Positions 38,718-50,035 of a stretch of DNA of 64,000 bases are shown one piece after another. The notes under the pieces are model-generated. The model was given only the letters and a program-made list of their open reading frames with translations, was not told where the DNA came from and ran no database searches. Positions within the stretch are counted from its first letter, which is position 1. The number at the start of each line of letters is the position of its first letter. Made by a program: the position numbers and the translations under genes. The DNA comes from Hormiphora californensis (taxonomy: Eukaryota; Ctenophora; Tentaculata; Cydippida; Pleurobrachiidae), in NCBI GenBank assembly GCA_020137815.1, contig CM035351.1, forward strand, positions 3,110,409 through 3,174,408, in the 5' to 3' direction.

Positions 38718-39104
38718 AAGGAACCATAATAAAGTTCAAGAGCGCACCCCATCCAAGAGCGTACCACCTCCAAAAGACACCACTCCCAGAGCGCACCACA
38801 TCAAAGAGAGCTCCCCATCCAGAAGATACCGCGCGCAGGGGACACCACGCGCAGAAGAGACCGCACGCGCAAATACAACGCCGCGCTGGTCTCTTCTGCG
38901 CGTGGTGTCCCCTGCGCGTGGTATCTTCTGGATGGGGAGCTCTCTTTGATGTGGTGCGCTCTCGAAGTGGTGTCTTCTGGAGGTGGTGCGCTCTTGGATG
39001 TGGTCTCTTTTGGGTGTGGTGCGCTCTCAGGTGTGGTCTCTCTTCGATCGGGTGCGCTCTTGGGTGCTCTTGGAGGCTCTTGAACTTTATTATGGTTCCT
39101 TATT
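38718..39104. mobile_element. Palindromic foldback element built of GAGCGCACC units
   Basis: The ends TAAGGAACCATAATAAAGTT and their complement enclose repeated units such as AGAGCGCACCACATC and AGAAGATACCGCGCGC, mirrored around about 38885. No coding potential. Confidence 0.8.
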
Positions 39105-39231
39105 GCTCTAAGGAACAAACAAATTAATTTATCTTTTAAAAATCAAACACAAATGTCACCGGTTATATGAGGATAAATTACCATTTACCAGGTCACGGGT
39201 TCCCAGCAAACGGGTACTCTAGTAGGCCAAT

Positions 39232-39352
39232 AAAGTGCGTTTCAAACGACTTGACCTGAGATTCCTGGAAATTCAGGATTTCCCCTTTGTAAATACACGC
39301 GCAATGCGCCGAATTCCAAGAATTACGGGTCAAGTCGCTTGAAACGGACTTT
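39232..39352. mobile_element. Short MITE, 121 bp
   Basis: AAAGTGCGTTTCAAACGACT at the left is the near complement of AAGTCGCTTGAAACGGACTTT at the right. No coding content. Confidence 0.7.
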
Positions 39353-39490
39353 AATCTGGGTGCCTTGCAGCCTGTTTACAGGTGCGCGCTACCAAAAGAG
39401 TACACTTAGACCGACTTTTTACAAACGGCTATAGCCACGCAACCACATGGCCAATTTGAGTAAACTAAACGGTATCTGATAGAGAATCGA

Positions 39491-39550
39491 TAACCCTAAC
39501 CGATAACCCCAAACCAAACCCTAACCAGACCCTAACGGATAGCCCTAACC
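39491..39550. repeat. Degenerate telomere-like CCCTAA repeats
   Basis: Five or more copies of CCCTAA (AACCCTAACC, CCCTAACGGAT and similar) lie within 60 bp, loosely spaced. Confidence 0.6.
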
Positions 39551-39994
39551 CGTCGCGCGCGCTAAAACTACGAATTGTTAGCAATGAAAGGCACCCAGAT
39601 TTTAACGTTTTCCGCAACTCACCTCGCTCTTTTTTGTTTGAAAAGCGCTGCCTTATCCCGTGCTATCGGGGGCCAGCAACGTTTGCCAACTTTTTTGTAA
39701 ATTTTTCTCGACACGTTCAAAAACGACCCAATAAAAGTTCAAAGGCCTCCACATGCATACGCTGCAGCCCCCAGTACATGCATTTTAACCACCACTTGAT
39801 ACAGGGGACTACAGCGTAGACCAAAGGCTTCCAGGAGACTCACATGAGCCTCCAGGTTACACACATGAAAGAGGACAACAATTCATAGCAGGATACTCAT
39901 TACTCACCGGTATCAGGCGTGAAACTGGGAAGTCTATTTTACTGGGAGTCTCATATGTTGTATTCAATAATATAAATGTGGAAAATTCATAACG

Positions 39995-40687
39995 GTGCAG
40001 CATCTAACAGCTGAAATACCCAGTTTTATCATCATCAACGGCTCGGCGTCGGTTTGTAACTTGTGTTTTACTACTTTTTTCGGCTGTGTCCAGATCCAGG
40101 ATTCTAACAGAGATTCAATCAGAGCTATTAACTTGGGAAGTTTAGAGCCGGACACTTTCCTGTACTCAAAAGAGGAAATGAGACAGTACACATGTAGTTT
40201 ATGGGACCGGTCACTCAAATCATCGATTAACCATTTGACTCGAGATGACCCTTTCAGCATACTTCCTATTCGCTCTCAAGAAGAACTCGCCAGCCTTATC
40301 AACTCAGAGGCCATTTTGGATTTCCCCATAGTTCCAAGAAACATGTCCCGACAGAACTCATCTCAGGTCTTAGACTTTGTACACGGCAGATCCTTACGTT
40401 TTCAAGACTTCAGCTTCAGTTACCTGAGATACGAGCGATCACTTACAGTTCCCAATTGTCTTGAATGTGGCCAACTCCCAGATTCAACATTCCACAAGTT
40501 GTTTGAATGTTCTGCGATAAAAGATGTGGAAGGGCTCCGTGAGGAACTAATGGTGATATCTTCCTATGAAATGAACTTCCATCTTCCACTAATTTTCTCC
40601 AAAGACAAACAGGTAAAATCGAACTTTAGAAAGCTAGTTAGAGCTGTGATAGAACAATCCTTATTTGGAGATGAACTGCTTGTGTAA
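39995..40687 (+). mobile_element. LINE ORF2 3' end fragment
   Basis: The frame ends with PNCLECGQLPDSTFHKLFEC, the C-x2-C-x7-H-x4-C zinc-knuckle-like motif found after the reverse transcriptase of Jockey/CR1-type elements, then a helical tail. Upstream, REEMRQYTCSLW-like residues fit the thumb/linker. The reverse transcriptase is absent, so it is 5'-truncated. Confidence 0.6.
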
Positions 40688-40904
40688 TGGGTTTAAATTC
40701 TAATCAATTGTAAATGTATAACTGACCAACACGAGACGTACAGACTATGTACGAATCGCACTCCATGGAGTGAATTTTTAACTAACTTATTTAATCAATT
40801 TACAATATATTTTAATCACAATCATTATCTAATCAGTATTTTAATCGACATTTTATATTTTGTTTGTATGATCTGTCAGCTGAGAGAGTGTGAAAGAGAC
40901 CTAA

Positions 40905-41123
40905 AGTCGGATTTTTTGAAACTGTCACCCCCTAGAGTTTTCAAATTTCTTTAAATGACCATAAGTCCGGTTCCTGATGAGATAGAGACTTGAAATTTGG
41001 AAGTTACGAAGATCTTGCTAAGTTCTTCCAAACCTCCAAATTTCAAGTCTCTATCTTATCAGGAACCGGAGATATGACAAATTTTGTTATTTCAGGGGGG
41101 TGACAGTTTCAAAAAATCCGAGT
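40905..41123. mobile_element. Foldback MITE, about 220 bp
   Basis: The left arm AGTCGGATTTTTTGAAACTG is mirrored by CAGTTTCAAAAAATCCGAGT. The inner arms share CGGTTCCTGATGAGATAGAG and its complement. It lies directly upstream of the WD40 gene. Confidence 0.8.
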
Positions 41124-41288
41124 ATAGAGAGTTCCATTTTCCTCGCAAATAGGAGGACAATATTGACAGTGTCAAGTTATTGTAAACAGATTTAATAATA
41201 ATAATAATAATCGGCTTTGTCGCGATGGTAATGACAGATCATTTATTCTTTAGAAAAGCATTTAAAGTACAACCATGTGTGTGTGAGA

Positions 41289-44200
41289 ATGGCGACTACA
41301 GGATCCTACCTCTCGAAAGAGGACAAGTAAGTAAAAAACAATATCTCCCGATGAAACTGAAAATAATTGTCGCTAATTTTCATCGGTGTTTTTTAGCCCA
41401 ACTATTAAGGGTCATGTGAAGCTTGAAGATGGACTAAACATACGGGACCTGTTGGACCTCAAGGATGCTTTTTTGGTGAGATACTATAATACCGCCCAGT
41501 AAAGGCAGGGCTAAAATCCTATAGAGAGTGTTACCACCCCTATACTGTTAAAACGAAACCTAAAGATAATATTTGCATGTATTTTGACTAAATTAAACCC
41601 CGTCAGGATATCACGGAGGGTAGATCGGAGAAGATCACCTACCCAGAGTTCAAGGAGGCCTGCCAAACTATACTGGGAGCAAGCCATGAGGAACAACTCA
41701 AGGAGCTGTACCTGCAAGTTGATGTTGCTGGGGAGGGGCATATTGACTGGGTTAGAGACACCACATCATATCTGCCATCACAACCCATGATTGAGGCACA
41801 CTTCATTACCACAGAGTTCACTCTCACACATGATCATTAGGTAAACTACACTATATGTCCAGCATCTCCCACCCATTTTGCCACGTCTCATCAACAACTC
41901 ACCCCCCTTCAGGATATGTTTTGTTCGCATCTTCTACGACAGTTTTATGAGAAAGACGATAAGATGAAGGCGACCAAGGTGCCCCAATGGCAGAGACACA
42001 GACCACTTCTTAGTCCACACAAGGAGACTGTGCAGCATATTGACGTGCTCCAGAATCCCAAGAGATACATTACCATTAGTAAGGTAAATAAGAGAAAATA
42101 TATTTTTAGTAGATGTTCTGAATGAGTAGAGCTATTACTGATTACAGGAGCTAGTAGGATAATGAAGAAGGGGTAAATTATAGAGATAGAAAGTTGGGTA
42201 GGTCGTGGGAAAAGAGAGGACAGAGAATAACCATGTTTCACTTTCGTAGGAGGGCCTAATTGGAATCTGGGACATGAAAATGAAACAGACAAACCAACTC
42301 AAAGTAGAGAGCGGATTGGTGAAATCTCGGAATCTTTGGATCACTAGTATGGCAGTCCTGAACAACACCAGTATTGTCAGCCATAAGATTGCGATCGCTA
42401 GCACGAGCAAAGAAATTAGTGAGTCAATTATTTCAATTATAGTAGGGGGCTAAAACTGAAATACCTGAGTTGAGTTGCTTGTTGGCGAAACCTCCTGATT
42501 TTATAAACCTCCTTTGCAGTGATATACGATCTCCAGTCTAAGAAAGGGACTGCATGTACCTGCAGGATTCAGGGACTTCCCTATGCTCCTCTATCCCTCC
42601 ACTACTGGTATGTTACCCGACTGCAATGACTGATCTAGTATAAAAGTCCATCTTGTTACCGGGAGACTGACAGTTAGACAGTCTTCATTATTTAGTTTTG
42701 CCAACTATGAATTACCTGTCGGGCAAGTGCTCTCCTTTTATACTAAACACTCTTTCCTCTTATCAGGAGTAGTGCATCAGAATCTATCCTGTCATATGGG
42801 GATGTTCATGGAAATGTGACTGCATTTATCTTCTCCAAGACTGACCAGAATCTGTTTGAACCGAATACCCGGAAAACCACCGAGGGAAACGGAGAAGGTA
42901 ACCAGTGCTCTGTAGACTGTAGAGTATAGTATACATTTACTCTGTAATCTGTATTGACTTTTCAGTGAATAATGAACATTTTAGATCTCAAACTATATCG
43001 GCATGTGGTTTTGAAAACAACCCTCGTTCCAGATGTAACAGAGATCCAGTACGATAAGATTCTCTCTGGGCAGTTCGACCACGTCAAAGTGGTAACACAT
43101 CACGGCCACTCAGGGTGGACTCGGAAGGTCATGTATGCCCCTCACCTGGACCTTATTATCAGCTGTGCGACCACCTCTAACAGTTCACTAGTGCTGGGCA
43201 TGAGAGAGAAAAACAAGACCCAGATGAGGACGTAAGATTGATAGGAAATTGGCATTATACAGAATCTTATTATTTGTAGGATTTAAACATTCAAACACCT
43301 GGATATCTCCTCCTCAGGACGGCATTCAATGTGCCACAAGGAGTGAACTGTTTTGATTACAACGCCAACATGAACATCATAGCAACTGGTGATGTCGATC
43401 TGATGGTGCGACTCTGGAATCCATACGTCAAGAAACCCGTCGGGGTATGTTTTAGTTTAGGATGAGAATCACATCATTATCGAGGTTGTAACGGGCCACA
43501 TGACCAATATAACTTGATGTCATTTCAGAGGTTATCAGGTCACATGACCAGTGTAACTCATGTGATACTGAACGGCAGTAGAGGCCAGCTCATTAGTTTG
43601 AGTATGGATAAAACCTTTAGAGTGTGGGATGTTCAAAGGCAGGCATGCTTACAACGACTCACCGGGATCCTTCCCAAGGGTCCAGATGGTTAGTCCTGAA
43701 GTTTGTGAACCGCCCTGTCACTGGGTCACCCTCGATTTCATGGCCCATGTGTTTTCTTAGTATGAACCATGACAATCCTTTTTACTCTCTCTCTCTCCCA
43801 GTTCTCTACTCTCCTGTGCCCGTGTCCCTGCTGTTTGACGAACCCAAGAACAGGTTGATCATGTCAAGTAACAACATGCTGTCCATCATGGACATGAAAC
43901 CCGAGATGAAGGATCGGATCCTGAGTCACGAGAAACCCATCACGTGCACCAAATACATTGGACGAACCAAGCAGGTATATATACTGAGCTGTGGAGGTGG
44001 TATACTTTCTCGATTATTGGGGGTTTTGGGAACTCGGTCTGCTAAATTCATGGCATATTGCGGTAACTTTGAATGTATGTCTCTGTGTTTGTCTGTGTAT
44101 GAACAAGTGTGTGCTTGAGATTGCACTAGATTGCATGTTAGCTAAATCACACTGGCTAGTCGAATGTTTTATCCGGCCGCTATAAAAAACCATTACTCCT

Positions 44201-47200
44201 AATCATTTTCATAATAAATGCTAATTAACCAACTAATTGGATGCTAATGCTAATTGAATGATTAATTGGATGCTAATTGATTGCTAATTGGATGCTGATC
44301 AGTAGACTTCCCTCCCTTAGATCCCGTTCTACCAGGTAGCCTCAGCCTGCCAGGGATCAACCATTACTCTGTGGAATATTGACACTGGACAAAAACTCAA
44401 ACAGGTACCCCACTTTTAGAAATATTTGTACCATACTTATTACTTAGAGGAACGCCATCATAAACGAATACCAGCATGTTTATATGATTCTGATCGGTTA
44501 TAGAAAGTCCCAAACCTGTGGCAGGACCTGTCCTACTCTCTGAATATGAACAACTGTAACTCCCTCGCTAGCCAAGTTAAATTCTCCATGGGAACAACTG
44601 CAACTAGATAGATAGGTGGGGGTGACAGATATAGGAACGATGAAGAAATAAAAAACTGGAACTAGATATATAACTTCCTAACACCCCCACCCCTGTTACT
44701 TGCAGATACAAAATGCCCATGGCGAGAGTGAGATAACAGCGATGGTGATCGATCTCCCTACCAAGATGTTATCTGGCAGCAGTGACGGTACTATCAAGAT
44801 ATGGGATATCAACACAACTGCGTGCCATAGGGTGCTGCAGGCAGGACTAAATGGACCTGTTGATATACTGCAGGTAATGGGTTGTTATGTTCTAACCCTC
44901 CCTTTACATTTGTGTGTGTTTCGGGGGCGGGGCGTGCGAAACACAGTCTAGCTAGGCTATTATAATGAGACGACTGGTATAAGAACGGGGGGAGTGGCCT
45001 TGCTAATGATAAGCCGTACTAGAAGGGAATGGACTTTAATTGTTCATACGGTCACAGTGTCAGGCGACTCAATTATGGACGAGGGCACTGGTTTCCTATA
45101 ATTCATGTTCATTACTTTCCTAACCAGGTCCTGTGTATCAAGAGGCGTGTAATAGCGGTTGGGTGGTCTCAGGACATTAGTGTGTTCAGAGATAAACAAC
45201 TGATGAGTAGCGACTTCACCATTACACCCGATGAGTGGAGTGGGAAGAGGGAGCATAAGGAGGATATCATGTGTGCTGTTTACAGGTCACCAGGTTAGCC
45301 TGACATAGTTTGGCCTTGCCTGGCTAGACAGTGTTTCTGGCGCCCCGCACCCTACCTTTACAAATGTAAAGGGAGGGTTAGAACATAACAAGTTTGGCCA
45401 ATTTTACTTAACTAAACTACGATTTGGTCGAAGATAATTATATCTCGATAGCGTCCCACTTGAATTAATTTAGTTAGGAACCCCATTTCCGCATCTGATC
45501 CACTTCTTTCCACTACCCTGCAGGTATCCTGGCTACGGCGAGTAGTGATGGAGAGATTGTTATGTGGAACCCTAGTAGTGAAAACAAGACTGCGGTTCTA
45601 GATGCACGCTCTACAAAGGTAATGTTATGGTTACCACGGTAACCATAATGCTATTTAATTTGATTTGAAAATGGATAAAAATCAGTTTACACAATGCTGA
45701 ATCCATATAATAAAGACAAAATCCCGGCTTCGATTGACAGAATGCGATATGGATGATGTCACGATCACTTTATCAATGACATTATAATTGCCCCCAGGTA
45801 ATGAGGACACAGTGCACAGTTGAGATGATGTTAATCCTGGACACTCGTATTGAGATACCAGGGGCAGCTGAGCTAATAACGAGCGGCCAGAACGGTTGGG
45901 TTCGATTCTGGGACACCGAGAATGCAGCGTGCTTGGTGAGTTGTTGTTGTATCAGATAGAGAAAAGGTGAGAAAGAGAGAGGGTCGATCAGCTGTCGGGG
46001 GGGGGGGGGGGGGGGCAAGTGGTTGATCATAATACACTATACAGTCGGACCCCCATTTATCGGGATGCTGGTGCTAAAGGATTTAAATGCCAGGTACAAT
46101 TATTGTGGAAGGCCAGGGTTCCGTAGATCAAAGTTTCATATATGGGGTGAGATATTAAAAATTTCATTTGTCCTTTCGTACTGGTAAATCCGACTGTTGT
46201 AAAGTCCAATTTTTTCCCTGCCCGGGTGAATGCCGAAGGCATTCACCCGGATGCCTTTTTACTTTGTAAAAAGGCATAGCAGGGTTAGAATTCGAAAACG
46301 ACATTTTGGTATACTAACTAATCGGTAGAGGGACCATTTTGGTCACACTTTCGTTGCGAGGGGTAACCTCGCAGCGCGCGCGATCTGACACTTGCGGAGT
46401 AAAATGCGCGCGCGCAAACAATTGAAATTTTTCGAGGGGCGCGCGGCTATAAACTGTAACACACGGCAAAATTTGTTTTATATCGGCCGCGCGTTTTGAT
46501 CGGGGAAAATGGAGAAATTGAAAAATCTGTTCTGCGTTTTGTTCAAAAATTCGAAAAACACAAATCCCCATTTTGCGGACAGCTTACTCGTTGGGCGAGT
46601 TGAATGGCAAATCGAAGAGGGCAGGGAAACTTGGCATTATGGATACATAATGCAAATAATTCTTGTTTATTTAAGCGACAGGCCGCCGAGCATCAAAATG
46701 CAGCGCTTGAAATATATTTCGTTTCCTGATAAGATAGAGATCATTGGTCGCATTGGAAAGATCTTTCCAACGCAACCAGGATCAAGTCCTCATCTTATCG
46801 GGAACCGAAGATGTGATCAATTAACGAATTGAGTGTGCAGCGGCCTGTCGCTTAAATAAAAATTCGACTATAGTAGATTTGTTTCATGCTTGCCACACAT
46901 GTAAGCACGTAACGGGGAAATAACAGCAAAATATCAACCCCACATCTCTCCGTTCCTCTCTCATTTACCCACTACATATTTCCGCCTATTCTTCCCTCAG
47001 TATTCTCTCTCTCCGCAATTCAAATACTACTCTCTCTCCCTCTCTCCACAATTCTTCTCTCTCCCTTTTCTCACACACCAGTCACCACTCCCTCTCTCCC
47101 AGGGCGAGTTTGTGGCCCATACCAATGTGGATAGTATCACTATGGCAGTGGATCCCAGAAATGAGCTTCTTGTTACCGCTGACACTTCAGGAGAAATTAG

Positions 47201-50035
47201 AACATGGCTTATTGAGGGCTTCTGTGATGGAAACCAGGAAACAACGGACGACAAGCCTCGTGAGTGTGTTCTACTAAAACACAAGGATTGTTTCTATTCG
47301 ATAATTTAGATACATCACCGGTAGGCTAGCTAGTTATCGCTTCTCGGCCTTTTGGCTAAGATCAAGTGTAGTATCTGTTCTTATCAGTTTAATATCTGAT
47401 ACACAGTACATCGTACTGTTTCAATATTAAATTGATTTTTGGAATCCGGTCTTGGATGTGAAGCTTGCTTCAGCCAGACCACGAGTCCTCCCCGTATTGC
47501 AGTACCTCGGGGCTGGGCTCACCTCCCACCAGGGAGGACCTAATGAAAACAAGAGAAACAAACCTACCATTGTAAAATTTCGAGATATAATATAATTCTT
47601 TAGGTAGCACTGCTTGTACAACTTATAACACCCCCCAGTGCAGTGTTATAAGTTTTCACTTATAACACCCCCCAGTGTTATAAGTTTTCACTTATAACAC
47701 CCCCCAGTGATACATGAAAACTTATAACACTGCTGCACTTAGAACTCCACTGTTTCTGTCACACTTAAAAACCGTTAGAAAGATAAACGTGTACGAACTC
47801 CCTCTCTCTCTCTCTCTCTTTCTTTATGTCACACTCTCGAGCCGTTGCAGTACCGAGATCAAGATAACAGTTACGAACTCCCGGACCCACACATTCTTTA
47901 TCTCTCTCACTCTCACTAATCTCTCACTCTCTTTACCTATCTCAGGCGTTATCTTATCTTATACTGATATCTCTGCCTGCTACCTTATCATGAATTCGTT
48001 CTATTGCTACGCCCTAAAGTGTCTCTCACTCTTGTTTTAAAAATTTTACAATGCAATTTTATTATGCCTATTTTCGTTGTACCTGACGTCAACAATAATG
48101 TCCCACATTCTTACACTTTTAGACCTCGCAGGCTCGGTCAAAAAGTAAAACTACATCACTCGCAGGCTCGTGAGGTAGTTACACTTAGTGGCACTCGCAG
48201 GCTCGTGCACTAAAGTACAAGAATCTGCCTCGACCTGTCATGGTCTCGGATCATTATTGTTGCACTTATAACACTCGACCTTCGGTCTCGTGTTATAAGT
48301 TTTCAGGTACAACTTATAGGCATAATAAAATCCTACAGAATAGAACCTCACCTTAAATTTTGGTGTAGTACCGCATCACCACCAATTCTGCAATTGAATT
48401 ATTGTTTTCTATTTTTTTTCCATTCTGCAACCACATAACCCCCACCCCGATTCTGCGAACACATTACCCCAACTATAACTGTAACCCCATTTTATAGTTT
48501 TATACCACTCCTGGACGGCTCATGGGGAGTGTATAACTGAAGTAGAGGTGTGTATCAGAGATGATAGAGTTGTTATTGTATCAGCCAGCTCGGACTGCTC
48601 TCTCAAACTATGGACCGCCACTGGAACCTGCATTGGAACATTTGGACAGGTAGTCGCTACTTTTTGAGAGGATGGTGTTTGGGAGATTGTGGGAGATGGG
48701 TTTCAGAAATTGTACCCCGGCATCCATATTGTATCTGTCTGTCTGTCTGTCTGTAGTACTTTAGTGCACAAAGATCAGCCGAAGATAGCATGCAAGTTCT
48801 CTCTGCTTGTCATGTGTGTAATCACTTACTTTTTTCCAATCTCCCTTTTTATCTCTCCTCCATTTTCCAATCTCATATATTGCATAATATATATTCACCA
48901 CAGGAAGAGCATTGGAAGTTGGAATCGATTGAAATCCCAGAGATTCCCACAATACAATCTATACTGGAGGAGAGGGAAACTAGTATTCACGAAGAGGGAG
49001 ATGACTCTGAGTATGGGCCTGAAGAGGTAGGTACAATACGCGCCACGTGATTAAATACTTGACTAAAAAGCAAAACAAGTATCTCATTTCTGTGTGTACC
49101 TAAATCTCATCCATGTTGAGAGTGGTGCCCACTATTCCTGGAACTAGATTTATAACTCCCCACTTTCCTTCATCTTCCTACTCTATCTACCCCAAATAAA
49201 ATCCATATCAGACCCAATGTGCCCCATCCAGGAACTAGATTTTGCTCCCTCTGAAGTCGAGGTCGAGGATGATGGTACGGACACCTTTGATCCAGAGTAT
49301 CAATACAAAACATGGAATGCCACCATTCTCGGTGAGTTATAACACTACCTCTCTTTTAGTAATCTGTCATTGATCACTAAAAATTATTATCACTAATTCT
49401 CATTACATTCTCATATTAATATTATGTATATCTCTCTCTCCCAAGGTAAATCGTATGCAAAGCAGAGGTCCAAGAAGAGGCCTCGTCGGCAGCCCCAACA
49501 TTTCGCAAAGTTACCCCAGGTGGGTGCTGAACAGCGTCCAATCACAGGCACCCAGATGGGTGGTCCCTCTCAGGTACTACTTGTCTTGGTTACGAAATTT
49601 AATCTGTCTAAAATGTGTCACTGTCTCTAATATCAGTAAGAGTTGCCTTGCTCGGCCCTGTTTCCCCGCACAAATGTAAAGGAGGGTTAGAACATAAGTT
49701 ATGTTACATAACAAAGTCAGAATGTATGGTCATTGCGAAGGATTGAATTTAGTATAACACAGCTGGTTACAGTTTAGTAAACGCTGCCTCCAGCCTGTTT
49801 CACTATTTCAACACGGCTCCCCCTACAGGTTCTGAAGGTAACGGACCTCGACAACGTCGGAATACCACAGCGCCCCGACTTCATGGCCAATCCCCACAAA
49901 TACTTTAGTGATGGATTCAGCGATCTCAACGTTAAGTCCCCAGCAAAGCTGCCTGCTCTGGAACTTAAACAAAGTAAGTACTGGGTCCTCAATCACCAAT
50001 GTAATGGTACCCTGATGGTCAGAAGTGCTTGTTGA
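41289..50035 (+). CDS. WDR49/WDR64-like: WDR49/WDR64-family EF-hand and WD40 protein, 22 exons
   Basis: Exons: 41289-41326, 41397-41475, 41607-41750, 41913-42083, 42250-42418, 42520-42607, 42767-42897, 42985-43231, 43318-43444, 43529-43688, 43802-43974, 44321-44404, 44706-44873, 45128-45293, 45524-45618, 45798-45935, 47103-47259, 48498-48649, 48904-49026, 49232-49331, 49446-49573, 49829-50035. All phases agree, giving about 1014 residues without a break. The N-terminus has an EF-hand-like stretch (LYLQVDVAGEGHIDWD). WD repeats follow with WD or WN ends: GLIGIWD, LMVRLWN, KTFRVWD, TIKIWD, EIVMWN, WVRFWD, CSLKLW. The family is linked to cilia and testis in animals. Start chosen at MATTGSYLSKED because only this frame enters exon 2. 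A strong GTAAGT in the last exon leaves a further exon possible. Confidence 0.88.
44884..44957 (+). repeat. Dispersed repeat, left copy flanking WD40 exon 14
   Basis: TTATGTTCTAACCCTCCCTT leads into TACATTTGT, a GC-rich block and CACAGTCTAGCTAGGC. Its inverted partner is at 45312-45389; another copy is at 49638-49699 and a shorter one near 2053. Confidence 0.7.
45312..45389 (-). repeat. Dispersed repeat, right copy flanking WD40 exon 14
   Basis: This is the reverse complement of the 44884 copy: CCTGGCTAGACAGTGTTTC, a GC-rich block, then AAAGGGAGGGTTAGAACATA. Only 18 bases separate it from exon 14. Confidence 0.7.
45627..45643. promoter_or_regulatory. X-box-like palindrome in a WD40 intron
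   Basis: GGTTACCACGGTAACC is a near-palindrome fitting the RFX site. It lies in the intron after exon 15 of a gene from a cilium-linked family. Binding is an inference. Confidence 0.4.
46042..46196. mobile_element. CAGTCGGA-ended short element
   Basis: It begins CAGTCGGACCCCCATTTATC and ends GGTAAATCCGACTG, an inverted pair. Related to the pieces at 5051 and 18574. It lies in the WD40 intron between exons 16 and 17, after a 17-base G-run. Confidence 0.6.
46216..46284. repeat. Perfect three-way-junction fold (two hairpins in a closing stem)
   Basis: CCCTGC pairs with GCAGGG at the ends. Inside are a 13-bp perfect hairpin (CCGGGTGAATGCC, GAA loop) at 46222-46250 and an 11-bp perfect hairpin (ATGCCTTTTTA, CTTTG loop) at 46251-46277, directly joined. 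It may be part of a MITE or a structured RNA. Confidence 0.8.
46666..46860. mobile_element. Foldback MITE, 195 bp
   Basis: The ends TTTATTTAAGCGACAGGCCG are mirrored as CGGCCTGTCGCTTAAATAAA. The centre holds TTCCTGATAAGATAGAGATC and its partner GATCAAGTCCTCATCTTATC. It shares this core with the elements at 40.9 and 54.7 kb. Confidence 0.8.
47336..47523 (+). ncRNA. U2: U2 spliceosomal snRNA
   Basis: The first 66 bases match animal U2 base for base as I recall it: start ATCGCTTCTCGGCCTTTTGG, branch-point recognition site GTGTAGTATCTGTTC, then CAGTTTAATATCTGATAC. Next comes a stem IIb hairpin (ACAGTAC-ATC-GTACTGT), the Sm site GATTTTTGG, stem III and stem IV with GTATTGCAGTACCTCGG. The length is 188 nt, equal to human U2. 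U2 base-pairs with intron branch points in the spliceosome. It sits in the WD40 intron between exons 17 and 18, in the host sense. The intact stems and Sm site argue for a working gene, though snRNA copies are often pseudogenes. Confidence 0.93.
47600..47740. repeat. Inverted ACTTATAACACCCCCCAGTG repeats
   Basis: Three copies of CTTATAACACCCCCCAGTG alternate with their inverted TGTTATAAGTTTTC halves, giving several hairpins downstream of the U2 gene. Confidence 0.75.
48058..48330. mobile_element. MITE made of serial hairpins
   Basis: The terminal repeats TTATTATGCCTAT...TTGTACCTG are mirrored at 48305-48330. Inside are hairpins at 48115-48146, 48149-48180, 48183-48216 and 48264-48300. The first three have different stems but the same CTCGCAGGCTCG around the loop; the last has CTCGACCTTCGGTCTCG with a UUCG-type cap. 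It lies in a WD40 intron. Confidence 0.75.

Noticed and set aside
40968-41000. CTGATGAGATAGAGACTTGAAA as a possible hammerhead ribozyme core
   Set aside because: The bases between CTGATGA and GAAA cannot form stem II, and the same words occur in other elements without any hammerhead geometry.
42961-42984. Apparent one-base frameshift at the start of WD40 exon 8
   Set aside because: Using the second AG (ACATTTTAG, exon from 42985) restores phase exactly, so there is no break.
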